This document shows positions 25,273 to 33,956 of a DNA stretch of 45,478 bases, in pieces. The DNA comes from an uncultured Eggerthellaceae bacterium (GTDB lineage: Bacteria; Actinomycetota; Coriobacteriia; Coriobacteriales; Eggerthellaceae): NCBI GenBank assembly GCA_934630485.1, contig CAKTWD010000003.1:1-45478 (forward strand), given 5' to 3'. Under the pieces are notes generated by a model. The model made no database searches, was not told the DNA's origin, and saw nothing but the letters and a program-made list of their open reading frames with translations. Position numbers and translations under genes: made by a program. Numbering within the stretch: the first letter of the stretch is position 1; every line of letters starts with the position of its first letter.

Positions 25273-26038
25273 GTTTTTTGGCCTTTGCCTTCTCTTTTTG
25301 CAACAGCGATAAAAACCTGACGTTACCGACCGCATAGCGCTTTGCCAGACGACCTGGCTCTTGCATCATTCTGAACAACCACTCAAGGTTGGCCTTCTGC
25401 ATCCACATCGGTGCGCGGGGGATACTCCCCGAGACGACGTCAAACGAACCGCCAACACCCACATAGATGCCAGTTGCGCCCAAATCGCGAAAACGCTCAA
25501 TGAGCCTTTCCTTCTTCGGAGAGGTGATCCCAACAAAAACGATATCAGGTTGATACTCGAAAACTTGATTCACAATTGAATCGAATTCATCTTCGGAAAA
25601 ATAGCCGTCTCGATAACCCACGAGATTCATGTCGGGATACTTTTCCTGAAGAACGTCGGCTGTGGTAGAGACAACTTCCTGTTTCGCACCAAGGAGATAA
25701 ACTCGATAACGCCGAGTGTTGGCAAGCTTGCACAGTTGCCACATAAGATCGATTCCCGCAACTCGTTCGGGCAATTCAACCCCAAGCTTCCTAGCCGCCA
25801 TAACCATAGAGGCCCCATCGGCATTAACGATTTCACAACGTCGAACGATGGAATCCATTTCGGGATCGTCACGCATTTGAAGAATCTTATCTGCATTCAC
25901 GCCAATCAGATGCGCGAACTTGGAATCTTTGATTAGCTGATCCGACGCAAAAACGGTTTGCTCCATTGTCCAAGGATCAACCGGGCACCCCATAACCGAA
26001 ACCCGTGGAGGGAGCCCTCTTTGGACCGTATCTTGCAT
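25265..26038 (-). CDS. WecG/TagA/CpsF N-acetylmannosamine transferase
   Basis: A 257-residue GT26 enzyme. GVNADKILQMRDDPE and GVGGSFDVVSG are hallmark stretches, and the C-terminal basic tail matches membrane-associated TagA. It adds ManNAc, or a related uronic sugar, to a lipid-linked GlcNAc in teichoic-acid-like polymers. The frame continues to 26119, but ATG 26038 follows AGGAAAG by 3-4 nt and lies just after the upstream stop. Pairing with wecB supports ManNAc as donor sugar. Confidence 0.92.
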   Translation of the reverse strand: MQDTVQRGLPPRVSVMGCPVDPWTMEQTVFASDQLIKDSKFAHLIGVNADKILQMRDDPEMDSIVRRCEIVNADGASMVMAARKLGVELPERVAGIDLMWQLCKLANTRRYRVYLLGAKQEVVSTTADVLQEKYPDMNLVGYRDGYFSEDEFDSIVNQVFEYQPDIVFVGITSPKKERLIERFRDLGATGIYVGVGGSFDVVSGSIPRAPMWMQKANLEWLFRMMQEPGRLAKRYAVGNVRFLSLLQKEKAKAKKHA

Positions 26039-26046
26039 TTGCTTTC

Positions 26047-26808
26047 CTAATTCCCTTGTGCGGTCAGAACCACACCAACCGTCTGAATAATCAATTTGAA
26101 GTCGGACCAGACACTGCACTGTTTAATGTACAGCAGGTCAAGATCGACCCATTCGTCGAAGGTGATGGCATCGCGGTTATTACGCGTTTGCCAATAACAC
26201 GTAATACCAGCCTTAACCAGCAAACGCTGACGCTGGTACGGCGTGTACGCTGCCACCTCTTTTGGGAGCGCAGGGCGAGGACCCACAATTGAAAGGTCGC
26301 CCTTCAACACATTTAGGAACTGCGGAAGCTCGTCGATGCTCATCTTTCGAATGAACTTTCCCACACGAGTAATACGGGGGTCGTCCTTTATTTTGAACAC
26401 GGGGCCGGTTTTCTCATTGGCTTTGCGCAGCTCTTCTAGCTTGGCCTCGGCATCGACGCACATGCTGCGAAACTTGTACATCTTGAACTCGCGTCCGTTT
26501 TTGGTAACGCGACGCTGCTTGAAGATGACCGGGCCCTTAGGGTCATCGATCTTGATAGCAATAGCCACAATGGCGAACAGCCAGCTGAACAGAACAAGAA
26601 CCAGCAAACTGAATACGATATCGAACAGGCGCTTAACGAAACAGTACCCCCAGCGATACTTCAGGCGCTCCGCAGCAGCAGCAACCTCCGCGTCGGGAGC
26701 CCCGTTACAAGGTTCGACAACGCAAATATCGGATGCGGACGACAATGCGTCCACATCCGACAAAGAACCCTTCGGTATTACCGCTTCGCTTGCAACCGCG
26801 TCGCTCAT
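26047..26808 (-). CDS. Polyprenyl-phosphate hexose-1-phosphate transferase (WbaP-like)
   Basis: A bacterial sugar transferase of about 253 residues that starts the lipid-linked repeat by moving a sugar-1-phosphate to undecaprenyl phosphate. It has one membrane segment (about 62-88) and the catalytic block KQRRVTKNGREFKMYKFRSM, then MSIDELPQFLNVLKGDLSIVG-PRP. Unlike full-length WbaP it lacks the N-terminal multi-helix domain. ATG 26808 (GGGG upstream) is preferred; a GTG at 26823 is an alternative. This enzyme, not a TagO-type one, is the initiating transferase visible here. Confidence 0.9.
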   Translation of the reverse strand: MSDAVASEAVIPKGSLSDVDALSSASDICVVEPCNGAPDAEVAAAAERLKYRWGYCFVKRLFDIVFSLLVLVLFSWLFAIVAIAIKIDDPKGPVIFKQRRVTKNGREFKMYKFRSMCVDAEAKLEELRKANEKTGPVFKIKDDPRITRVGKFIRKMSIDELPQFLNVLKGDLSIVGPRPALPKEVAAYTPYQRQRLLVKAGITCYWQTRNNRDAITFDEWVDLDLLYIKQCSVWSDFKLIIQTVGVVLTAQGN

Positions 26809-26903
26809 CAAGACCCCACTCACGACAACCTATCCGAAAAGCGCAAGGCCGATAACCTACCTTGCGCAACGTGTTTAATGGAGTAAATATATCACAGAAA
26901 GAA

Positions 26904-28379
26904 TTATTTACCCTCAACCTGCGTGGCAGCGTCCGATTCCTTAGGATTACCGCCACTATCAACAATCGACATCAGATCTTTCCAACCAGCCTTGTCTTCG
27001 TAGCAAAGCCACAAACCAGTTTCCTTGTCGATATCGCCCTTGTAAGGGCCGGTGCACGTATACAACTTCACGTCGTTCTTAGCCTGAGCGAAATCGGTTG
27101 CAAGGCTGACCATGGTATTCATATCCATGCTAGTTTTAATGCAGGACGACAGGTTTTGCACCAAACCGGGAATTTCGGTGACCGGCGCCTGGATGATTGA
27201 GTTCATCATAGCGATGGCCAATGCGCGAACATTCGACTGGCGAACCGCGTCCTGACTATCGGTATCTTTATATGCCGTACGCATACGAGCCAAAGCGATA
27301 GCCTCTTCGCCATTCAGCATTTGGTCGCCCGCCTCGATATGAATAACGTCCTGATCCATCGTGTACACCTGGTAATCGATGGTGTACGGCACGTTAACCT
27401 CAATGCCGCCAATCGAGTCGACGTAGTTTTTCAAGCCGGCGAATTCGATCTCGGCGTAATACGAGATATCAACGCCGGTAAGCTCCTCCACCGCCTTAAC
27501 GGCACCAACAGCGCCATCTTCGGCAAAGGCTTGGTTGAGTTTAACCTTGTTGCCATTAAGCATGTACGGGGTGTCACGCGGCACCGACACCATCGTAATT
27601 TGATGGTTGTTCTTATCCACGCGCAAAAGGACGATTGCATCCGAGCGCTCACCGTACGACTCCCAGTTGTCGGAGCCCATCAGCAGTACGTAAAACGGCT
27701 TTTCATACGGGTTCTCGGACGTGCTGAGAACGTTCTCGAGGTCTTTCTTGACGTCGCCACTAAGGGCCATGTTCCCCGCAATGCTGTTCAGATACACCGC
27801 ACCAGCGGCAACGCCCGCACCGATAAGCACCAGAACGGCAATAAGCACGCCAATAACGATTTTCTTACCCTTGCGCTTTTTCTGAGGCATGCTGATAACG
27901 CCGGTTTGACCAGGACCGCCCTGGCCGGGATACGCGTTATGACCCTGAGCGGAATAGCCGTTACGGTTAGTCTGCGTGTTGCGCGAATACTGAGCGAACT
28001 GCGCCTGCTGGGCCTGGTTCACACGACGACCACCCTGCGCACGGCCATCTGCCTGCTGGCCGTAAGGTTGCGAAGGACGATACGCACCCTGCTGCGGCAT
28101 GGCCTGCGTGCGATTGGGCTGCTGCATGGGCGGCACCTGCTGATGCCCCTGCTGCGAGTGCTGACGGGCAGCATGACCGGGCTGCACCGGTTGAGGGCCG
28201 GCCTGCTGCCTTGCCTGTTGATTGGAATAACCCTTGTACTGGTATCGCTGCTGGCCCTGAGGCTGCGCAACGTTACCGGACTGCTGCTGATATTGCTGCT
28301 GTTGCCTTGGCTGCTGCGATTGCGAAGCTTGGCTGGGACGCGCATGCTTGGCATGTTTTCCCCGCTCGTAATCGGTCAT
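26904..28379 (-). CDS. LytR-CpsA-Psr ligase with long Gln-rich N-terminus
   Basis: A 491-residue protein. Residues 8-165 form a cytoplasmic, Gln/Asn/Gly-rich disordered region ending in a Lys-rich cluster (KKRKGKK). One transmembrane helix (about 174-196) follows, then an extracellular LCP domain with RSDAIVLLRVD, VSVPRDT and ALARMRT. It would ligate the finished glycopolymer to peptidoglycan. GGAGG lies 5 nt before ATG 28379, which decides the start. The Gln-rich arm is several times longer than usual and could serve for clustering or partner binding. The locus therefore encodes two LCP ligases with different anchors. Confidence 0.9.
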   Translation of the reverse strand: MTDYERGKHAKHARPSQASQSQQPRQQQQYQQQSGNVAQPQGQQRYQYKGYSNQQARQQAGPQPVQPGHAARQHSQQGHQQVPPMQQPNRTQAMPQQGAYRPSQPYGQQADGRAQGGRRVNQAQQAQFAQYSRNTQTNRNGYSAQGHNAYPGQGGPGQTGVISMPQKKRKGKKIVIGVLIAVLVLIGAGVAAGAVYLNSIAGNMALSGDVKKDLENVLSTSENPYEKPFYVLLMGSDNWESYGERSDAIVLLRVDKNNHQITMVSVPRDTPYMLNGNKVKLNQAFAEDGAVGAVKAVEELTGVDISYYAEIEFAGLKNYVDSIGGIEVNVPYTIDYQVYTMDQDVIHIEAGDQMLNGEEAIALARMRTAYKDTDSQDAVRQSNVRALAIAMMNSIIQAPVTEIPGLVQNLSSCIKTSMDMNTMVSLATDFAQAKNDVKLYTCTGPYKGDIDKETGLWLCYEDKAGWKDLMSIVDSGGNPKESDAATQVEGK

Positions 28380-28402
28380 ATGCACCTCCGCATTTCATAA
28401 GT

Positions 28403-28415
28403 GCCGCTAAGCGGC
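28403..28415. promoter_or_regulatory. Short GC-rich palindrome upstream of the LCP gene
   Basis: GCCGCTAAGCGGC is a near-perfect palindrome 24 bp before the LCP start, followed on the plus side by TTTT and then by a second small hairpin TGTCC...GGACA (28441-28456). It may be a leader hairpin or an operator. The remaining intergenic sequence to 28607 shows nothing further that can be supported. Confidence 0.25.
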
Positions 28416-28607
28416 GTTTTCTCGAAATAAAATGGGCACACTGTCCTAGAAAGGACAAAAACCAACTGAGAATTTTACTCAACGAATGCAAGGTTTCCGC
28501 AGAAGGCACTGTATTTCCACATGTTAGACTTGGGCACTTCACAAGCTTCAGAAACATCCAAGGCATCGCATTACTTGCCGTGCGCAGCGCAACCGCAGAT
28601 CAGAACC

Positions 28608-29774
28608 TCAGTAACAGCCCTTCGCGCGCAACACGGCGTCGCGCAGTTTGCCCTTCATGGCAAACACGTTCTTGTTATGCTTGATAGAGTAGCCCACCGC
28701 ACCCAAACGCGTTTTCCACGACGGAACCTGCGCCACATCCTGCAACTGCATCTTAAGCGGCGACTCGAATTCGGCATATGCAAGGTTCACCTGCGCAAGC
28801 ATACCTCGATCGATTTGCTGCTCAACCGCCACAATGGCATCGGCCAACTGTTGCACCGACACTTCAGGATTCACGCCCAAACCAACGCCAGCCGATTCCA
28901 GCTGGTAATGACGGGCCGTATACCAATGCAAAAGCGGAAGGCCCTGCTCTTTCGAGAATTTCAGGTTGCGACGCACGCCTTCTAGCAGGTCAGCGGTTTT
29001 TTTAGTTGTCCAGTACGGAACCTTGTAGTCGCAGCGATAGCAGTAACCCACCTCATTGGTGGCGAAAAAACGCCCTGCGCGATAAAGCGTTTGCGCCAGG
29101 AAGACCGGATCTTCAAAGAACGTCAGCACCGGGAAGGGTCCGCTCGCAGCGGTGTTGGCCGCATTAACGCCAGCCGCTACATCGGCGGCGCTGGCCGCGC
29201 CGTCATCGGCGATTTCCACGCTGTCGCTCGCAGGTTCGAACAGCGAGCGCTTGAACATAAAACGATGAAAGCCGTAATCAAACTGGTAGTCGCGGTAGCT
29301 TTTCACACCGGATTCCGTGAAGGTGTACCCCGCTAAATCGGGATCGTTCGAGAAATCCCTTTCCAATCGCCCCGCATGATCGTTGTAAAAGCACGCCCCT
29401 GAAACATCGACGCCGTTATCAACCGCGCCTTCATACAGCACGCGCAAATAGTCGTCCGACGAATAGCGATCGTCGGCATCCAAAAACGTCACGAACTCGC
29501 CCGTTGCCGCAGCAATGCCAGCATTTCGCGCAGGCCCCGGACCTGCGTTTTCCTGCCGAATCAGCTTCACGCGCGAGTCGCGTTGCGCCGTCTGGACAAT
29601 GATGTCGGCCGAGCCATCGGTCGATCCATCGTCCACGCACACGACCTCGATTTCGCGCAGCGACTGAGCAAGCACCTGCTGCAAGCAACTACCGATGAAC
29701 TTCTGCGAGTTGTAAACCGGGATGATCACCGACACCTTGATAGGCACAGCTGCCTTGAAACCTTGCACCGCCAT
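28608..29774 (-). CDS. Family 2 glycosyltransferase
   Basis: A 388-residue GT2 enzyme with VSVIIPVYNSQKFI, DDGSTDGSAD and LDADDRYSS. It is GT-A, inverting, without membrane segments. The C-terminal half (from about 120) is specific to this group and includes an Ala/Asp-rich insertion at about 190-215 (AAANTAASG style). GAGG lies 5 nt before the ATG. It is the third of three adjacent paralogous GT2 genes at the promoter-proximal end of the locus. Confidence 0.9.
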   Translation of the reverse strand: MAVQGFKAAVPIKVSVIIPVYNSQKFIGSCLQQVLAQSLREIEVVCVDDGSTDGSADIIVQTAQRDSRVKLIRQENAGPGPARNAGIAAATGEFVTFLDADDRYSSDDYLRVLYEGAVDNGVDVSGACFYNDHAGRLERDFSNDPDLAGYTFTESGVKSYRDYQFDYGFHRFMFKRSLFEPASDSVEIADDGAASAADVAAGVNAANTAASGPFPVLTFFEDPVFLAQTLYRAGRFFATNEVGYCYRCDYKVPYWTTKKTADLLEGVRRNLKFSKEQGLPLLHWYTARHYQLESAGVGLGVNPEVSVQQLADAIVAVEQQIDRGMLAQVNLAYAEFESPLKMQLQDVAQVPSWKTRLGAVGYSIKHNKNVFAMKGKLRDAVLRAKGCY

Positions 29775-29816
29775 CCTCGCCTCCGTTGAGATTTCTTATA
29801 CGCCAAAAAACAGACT

Positions 29817-30872
29817 TTAACGACCTTCGTGCAGCTTGTCGCGCACCGCACGCGGCACCGACAAGATGGCATCGCCCAGCTTGTACGTTTTCGAATTCAG
29901 ATACTCGTCCAAGCTCTGCGCGGGCTGGATAATATCCAAATAGAACTCGACCTGATCTTCCGGCGTAAGCGACGACAGCCACCGCTGGCGCTCTTCAGGC
30001 GAAACGGACTCGATCCAGTCACGACCCGCAACCATGCGCCAGTCGTACATCTGACGTGTCATCGCGGCAACGAACTCCCTGTCAAGCTCGGAAGCGTGCT
30101 GCAGCATCCAGCGTTTCATTTCGGTTAGGCACACATAATGCCCCTGAACATTGCGGATCGAGCGCGACCGCTGCCCCATAATGGAACCTTCGCGCACGCG
30201 ACGCATGTAAATAGGTTCGTTCAGAAACGTGCTGCGCTGCGAAACCACCAACGTCTGGAACGTGAACAGGGCGTCCTCGTGGATGATCCCCTCTTTGAAA
30301 CGGATGCCGTTATCCTCAAGCAGCCCGCGACGCACCATGCGCATGGCGCCTTGCGGCCAAAATTCGCCGCGCTGCTGGAAAAACGTGAACAGCTCGCGCC
30401 CCGTGGCAACCCCATCGAACGAGGGCCTGTGGCTGAAATCTTCTTTCACGCGCTTATGCACGGCAGCCGATTCGTAAAACGACTTCGCGTTGAAGTACAT
30501 GTCGTCAAGCTGCTGGGTTTCCGCGCGATCGAAGATCTTCTGCAGCGCCTCGGGCACGAAGAAGTCGTCGCTGTCCAAGAAAACGATGTACTTGCCACTG
30601 GCGCGATCCAGTGCGAAATTGCGCGCGCCGCCCGGGCCGCGATTCTCATCAAGCGAGAAGAACGAAAAGCGGTCGTCTCCCGCCACCGCCCGCTGCGCAA
30701 CCGCATAACTGTTGTCGGGAGAACAGTCGTTCACGCAGATAACCTCGAAGTTTGCAAACGTCTGTTTCTGCAGCGATTGCAGGCATTCGGCAACGTACTT
30801 CTCGCAGTTGTACAGCGGAACGATAACGGTGATCTGCGGGGATTCCGCCGCAGGTGCGGACTGGGCATTCAT
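29817..30872 (-). CDS. Family 2 glycosyltransferase
   Basis: A 351-residue GT2 enzyme with ITVIVPLYNCEKYV, NDCSPDNS and FLDSDDFFVPEAL. The C-terminal region ends in a basic helix (VPRAVRDKLHEGR). AAGGAG lies 7 nt before the ATG. It is separated from its neighbours by 42 and 103 bp, looser packing than the middle of the locus. Acceptor and donor are not readable. Confidence 0.9.
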   Translation of the reverse strand: MNAQSAPAAESPQITVIVPLYNCEKYVAECLQSLQKQTFANFEVICVNDCSPDNSYAVAQRAVAGDDRFSFFSLDENRGPGGARNFALDRASGKYIVFLDSDDFFVPEALQKIFDRAETQQLDDMYFNAKSFYESAAVHKRVKEDFSHRPSFDGVATGRELFTFFQQRGEFWPQGAMRMVRRGLLEDNGIRFKEGIIHEDALFTFQTLVVSQRSTFLNEPIYMRRVREGSIMGQRSRSIRNVQGHYVCLTEMKRWMLQHASELDREFVAAMTRQMYDWRMVAGRDWIESVSPEERQRWLSSLTPEDQVEFYLDIIQPAQSLDEYLNSKTYKLGDAILSVPRAVRDKLHEGR

Positions 30873-30975
30873 GCAAAGCTCCTTCGGATACTTGAGGCAA
30901 CCAAGCCACCAAGCACATAGACGTTAACCAAACGCATTAAACGGCGTGGCTGAGAGCCAGCGCCAGGCAGGCGCG

Positions 30976-31974
30976 TTAAACAAGCGTCGAGTATTTCTGG
31001 GCGAATTGCACGGGATCAAGCGCCAGCAGATCGGCAAGCTGCGCGGCAGCTTCGGGCGCGAACAGCGACATATCAAGCTCACCCGCTACCTGCGCTTCGG
31101 CATATTCAGCCTTGGCGCGCTGGGCGAAGCTTGCATGAAGCTCGGGCGAGATACGTTCGTAATTCCACTGGTACTTGCCCCACTTGTCCACGTGGAACCA
31201 CGGGATGAACGCCTTGTAGCGTGCAGGGCGCTGACGTAAGAACTGCTGGCTTTCGGCAAGCTCGTCACACACCTCGAACACCTTGTTGCTGGTTTTCACC
31301 GACGAGTTGGGGTTATCCATGCGGTAATGAACCAGGCACCTGCGCAGCAGGACCACGCGACGCGCCGCGAACCACGATTTCATGACGAACGCGGTGTCCT
31401 GGAAGGATGCACCCGGCGTTTCGCGGAAACGGATGCCTTCGGCGTTAAGCCAGTCGCGACGATATAAACCCGTCCAGATGCCGGGGACGGTTCGGATGAT
31501 CTGCGGCTGGTCAGCTGCATCGAACACCCTGCCGTACGGATAGCCGGCAAGATTCTTATGCTTGTTTTCATGGGTGTCGAAATGCTCGAAATAGTTGCAT
31601 TTAACCAGATCGGCCTCGCGCTTCTTACCCGCCTTGTACATTTTGGCGAGCATAGTGTGCTCGATGTAGTCGTCGGGCTCGGAAATGGCGATATACCCGC
31701 CACGCGCTTCGTCGATGCCCAAGTTCAGAGAGGCGCCATAGCCGCTGTTGGGCTTGTCGATGATGCGGATGCGCGCATCACGGGCGGCGTACTGGCGCAT
31801 GATGTCCAGCGAGCCGTCAGTAGAGCCGTCGTTGATGGCGATGATCTCGATGTCGCGCAGGGTTTGCCCCACAAGCGCATCCAGGTTCTGCACCAGGTAC
31901 TTCTCGGTGTTGTACGTGGGAACCAGCACTGTCACCTTCGGCGCGGGCATTTCTTCAACGGAATTCACGTGCAT
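30976..31974 (-). CDS. Family 2 glycosyltransferase, first gene of the leftward locus
   Basis: A 332-residue GT2 enzyme with VTVLVPTYNTEKYL, NDGSTDGSLD and ISEPDDYIE, where Glu-Pro-Asp-Asp replaces the usual xDxDD. The C-terminal half carries WFHVDKWGKYQWNYE, typical of a subgroup found in Gram-positive polysaccharide clusters. GAGAGG lies 8 nt before the ATG. The promoter at 32060-32088 lies about 80 bp upstream, making this the first gene of the transcript. Confidence 0.9.
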   Translation of the reverse strand: MHVNSVEEMPAPKVTVLVPTYNTEKYLVQNLDALVGQTLRDIEIIAINDGSTDGSLDIMRQYAARDARIRIIDKPNSGYGASLNLGIDEARGGYIAISEPDDYIEHTMLAKMYKAGKKREADLVKCNYFEHFDTHENKHKNLAGYPYGRVFDAADQPQIIRTVPGIWTGLYRRDWLNAEGIRFRETPGASFQDTAFVMKSWFAARRVVLLRRCLVHYRMDNPNSSVKTSNKVFEVCDELAESQQFLRQRPARYKAFIPWFHVDKWGKYQWNYERISPELHASFAQRAKAEYAEAQVAGELDMSLFAPEAAAQLADLLALDPVQFAQKYSTLV

Positions 31975-32059
31975 GGAACCAACCTCTCTGGCACTTATGC
32001 GAAACCATGCCGCTTATGACGCGCGGGCGCGAAGCGGCACTTGTTGTTCGAGATTCTAT

Positions 32060-32088
32060 TTTATATGCCTAGGCTATACTTTTAGCAA
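32060..32088 (-). promoter_or_regulatory. Sigma-70-type promoter of the glycopolymer locus
   Basis: On the minus strand TTGCTA (32088-32083) and TATAAA (32065-32060) are spaced by 17 bp, giving a start near 32053 and a leader of about 80 nt before the first glycosyltransferase. On the opposite strand TATACT (32075-32080) could be a -10 for the PAP2 gene, but its -35 is poor. Both promoters would overlap. Confidence 0.6.
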
Positions 32089-32194
32089 AATGTCTGGAAG
32101 CAACACGCCAAACGGGTGTTGCGGCCACGCGGAAGACGCTGGCTCAAGCCCCGCGCCGCAAGCTCACCGACCAACGCAACAAACGAAGGCAAGC

Positions 32195-32728
32195 ATGACG
32201 AACTTCAGCCCCAAGCCCACATACCCAGCCTGGTACGCGCGCATATCCGCGCCGTTTCGCGGCAATGCCCGCACGCCGCGCATCCTGAACGCGCTGGACA
32301 AGGGGCTTGTAGGCATCATCGCCGCTGCCTACATCGGCACGCTTGCCTGGCTAGCATTCCTTGCCGCAACCACCAGCGACACGCGCATCTGGAAAGCGCT
32401 CCTGGTGCCCGCCGTCTCATTCGTTTTGGTCAGCGTCTTTCGCAAAGCCATCAACGCGCCGCGCCCCTACGAGGTTTTCGACATCGATCCCCTTATCAAA
32501 AAGGACACGCACGGTAAGTCATTCCCCAGCCGACACCTGTTCAGCGCCGCAATCATCGCCTTCGCGCTGTGGTGGGTGAACCCTGTTTTCGGCCCCATCG
32601 CCCTAATCGCCTGCGTTGTCGTCGGCTTCTGCCGCATTGTCGGCGGCGTCCACTTCCCCCGCGATATCGCAGGCGCTTTCATTTTCGCGATCATTTTCGC
32701 CCTGCTCGGGTTTATCCTTATACCTTAG
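32195..32728 (+). CDS. PAP2-family membrane phosphatase
   Basis: A 177-residue membrane protein with five to six helices and the three phosphatidic-acid-phosphatase motifs: RKAINAPRP (83-91), PSRH (111-114, usually PSGH) and RIVGGVHFPRD (147-157), with catalytic His113-equivalent and His153. It may dephosphorylate undecaprenyl pyrophosphate or another lipid phosphate, which would fit its divergent position beside the glycopolymer locus. The frame is open far upstream, but ATG 32195 with GAAGG (32185-32189) gives the natural N-terminus. Confidence 0.85.
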   Translation: MTNFSPKPTYPAWYARISAPFRGNARTPRILNALDKGLVGIIAAAYIGTLAWLAFLAATTSDTRIWKALLVPAVSFVLVSVFRKAINAPRPYEVFDIDPLIKKDTHGKSFPSRHLFSAAIIAFALWWVNPVFGPIALIACVVVGFCRIVGGVHFPRDIAGAFIFAIIFALLGFILIP

Positions 32729-32741
32729 GGAGAGAGTGAGG

Positions 32742-32787
32742 GACCCTGTGCAACGGGTCGCGGTTTCCGCGCAACGGACTGCGACCC
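32742..32787 (+). promoter_or_regulatory. Alternative hairpins upstream of the aldo/keto reductase
   Basis: GGGTC (32755-32759) can pair with GACCC (32742-32746) in a small hairpin, or as part of GGGTCGC (32755-32761) with GCGACCC (32781-32787) in a larger one. The two structures exclude each other, an attenuator-like layout in the short space after the PAP2 gene. Neither has a T-run. Confidence 0.25.
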
Positions 32788-32810
32788 CGCGTAGGACTAG
32801 GGAGGAAACC

Positions 32811-33884
32811 ATGAAAACCGCCACCCTTGGCAGAACCGGCATCGTCACGCCCGCCAACGGATTCGGGGCCCTCCCCATTCAACGCGTCGACGACGAAACC
32901 GCCGTTTCCATCTTGCGCAACGCCTGGAAAGGCGGCATGACGTTCTTCGACACCGCTCGCGCGTACAGCGACAGCGAGCACAAGCTTGGCCTGGCCTTCG
33001 GCAATTGGGGCGAATCCGACCCGGCCGACCCCAACGGTTGGCGTGGCCCGAAGCGCGAGGAAATTTTCATTGCCACCAAAACCATGGCGAAGACGCCCGA
33101 CAAGTTCTGGAACGACCTTGAAACCTCGCTGGCCCAGCTGAAAACCGACTACGTCGATATCTACCAGTTCCACAACCCCGCGCAGTGCTACCGCCCTGGC
33201 GACGGCACCGGCATGTACGAAGCCATGCTAGAGGCAAAGGCGCAGGGGAAGATCCGCTTCATCTCGGTTACCGCGCACCGCATTGGCGTGGCCGAGGAAG
33301 AGGTTGCCTCGGGCCTGTACGACACCATGCAGTACCCGCTGAACTATCTGTCCACGCAGCGCGAGCTTGACCTGCTGCATAAATGCATCGACGCCGACAT
33401 GGGCTTCCTTGGCATGAAGGGCATGTCGGGCGGCCTTATCTCGAACTCGCGCGCAATGATGGCGTACGTGGCAAACCTAGACAACTACGTTCCCATTTGG
33501 GGAATCCAGCGCCAAAGCGAGCTTGACGAGTGGCTTTCGTACATGCATGACACGCCCGAAATGACGCCCGAGATCGAGGAATTCATCGAGCGCGAACGCA
33601 CCGAACTGCAGGGCGACTTCTGCCGCGCATGCGGTTACTGCATGCCCTGCCCCGTTGGCATCAAGATCAACCAATGCGCGCGCATCTCGCTGATGCTGCG
33701 CCGTGCGCCATCGGCAAGCTGGCTCACCGACGAATGGCAAGCCGAAATGGCGAAGATCAACGACTGCCTGAACTGCGGGCAATGCTCGGCGAAGTGCCCC
33801 TACGAGCTGGACACCCCGCGATTGCTGCGCGACAACTACGCCGACTACAAGCGCGTTCTTGCCGGCGAAACGAAGGTTGACTAG
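32811..33884 (+). CDS. Aldo/keto reductase with C-terminal ferredoxin-like 4Fe-4S motifs
   Basis: A 357-residue protein. The aldo/keto reductase barrel (about 1-270) has FFDTARAYSDSE with catalytic Asp and Tyr, a lysine in IATKT, and YQFHNP. The C-terminus carries CRACGYCMPCPVGIKINQC and CLNCGQCSAKCP, two cysteine sets suitable for 4Fe-4S clusters. Such fused oxidoreductases are common in strict anaerobes; their substrates are mostly unknown. GGGAGG lies 5-6 nt before the ATG, which is chosen over upstream frame extension into the PAP2 gene. Confidence 0.9.
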   Translation: MKTATLGRTGIVTPANGFGALPIQRVDDETAVSILRNAWKGGMTFFDTARAYSDSEHKLGLAFGNWGESDPADPNGWRGPKREEIFIATKTMAKTPDKFWNDLETSLAQLKTDYVDIYQFHNPAQCYRPGDGTGMYEAMLEAKAQGKIRFISVTAHRIGVAEEEVASGLYDTMQYPLNYLSTQRELDLLHKCIDADMGFLGMKGMSGGLISNSRAMMAYVANLDNYVPIWGIQRQSELDEWLSYMHDTPEMTPEIEEFIERERTELQGDFCRACGYCMPCPVGIKINQCARISLMLRRAPSASWLTDEWQAEMAKINDCLNCGQCSAKCPYELDTPRLLRDNYADYKRVLAGETKVD

Positions 33885-33956
33885 CTCGCAGGCTCGAACC
33901 CAACTCGACCACCGCGCAGTGGCGTTAGCAGCCGCTACGCGCTTGCCAGCCGGCCC

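Noticed and set aside
27321..28400. 359-residue plus-strand frame antisense to the Gln-rich LCP gene
   Set aside because: Its Leu/Arg-rich end is the mirror of CAG/CTG-type codons on the other strand.
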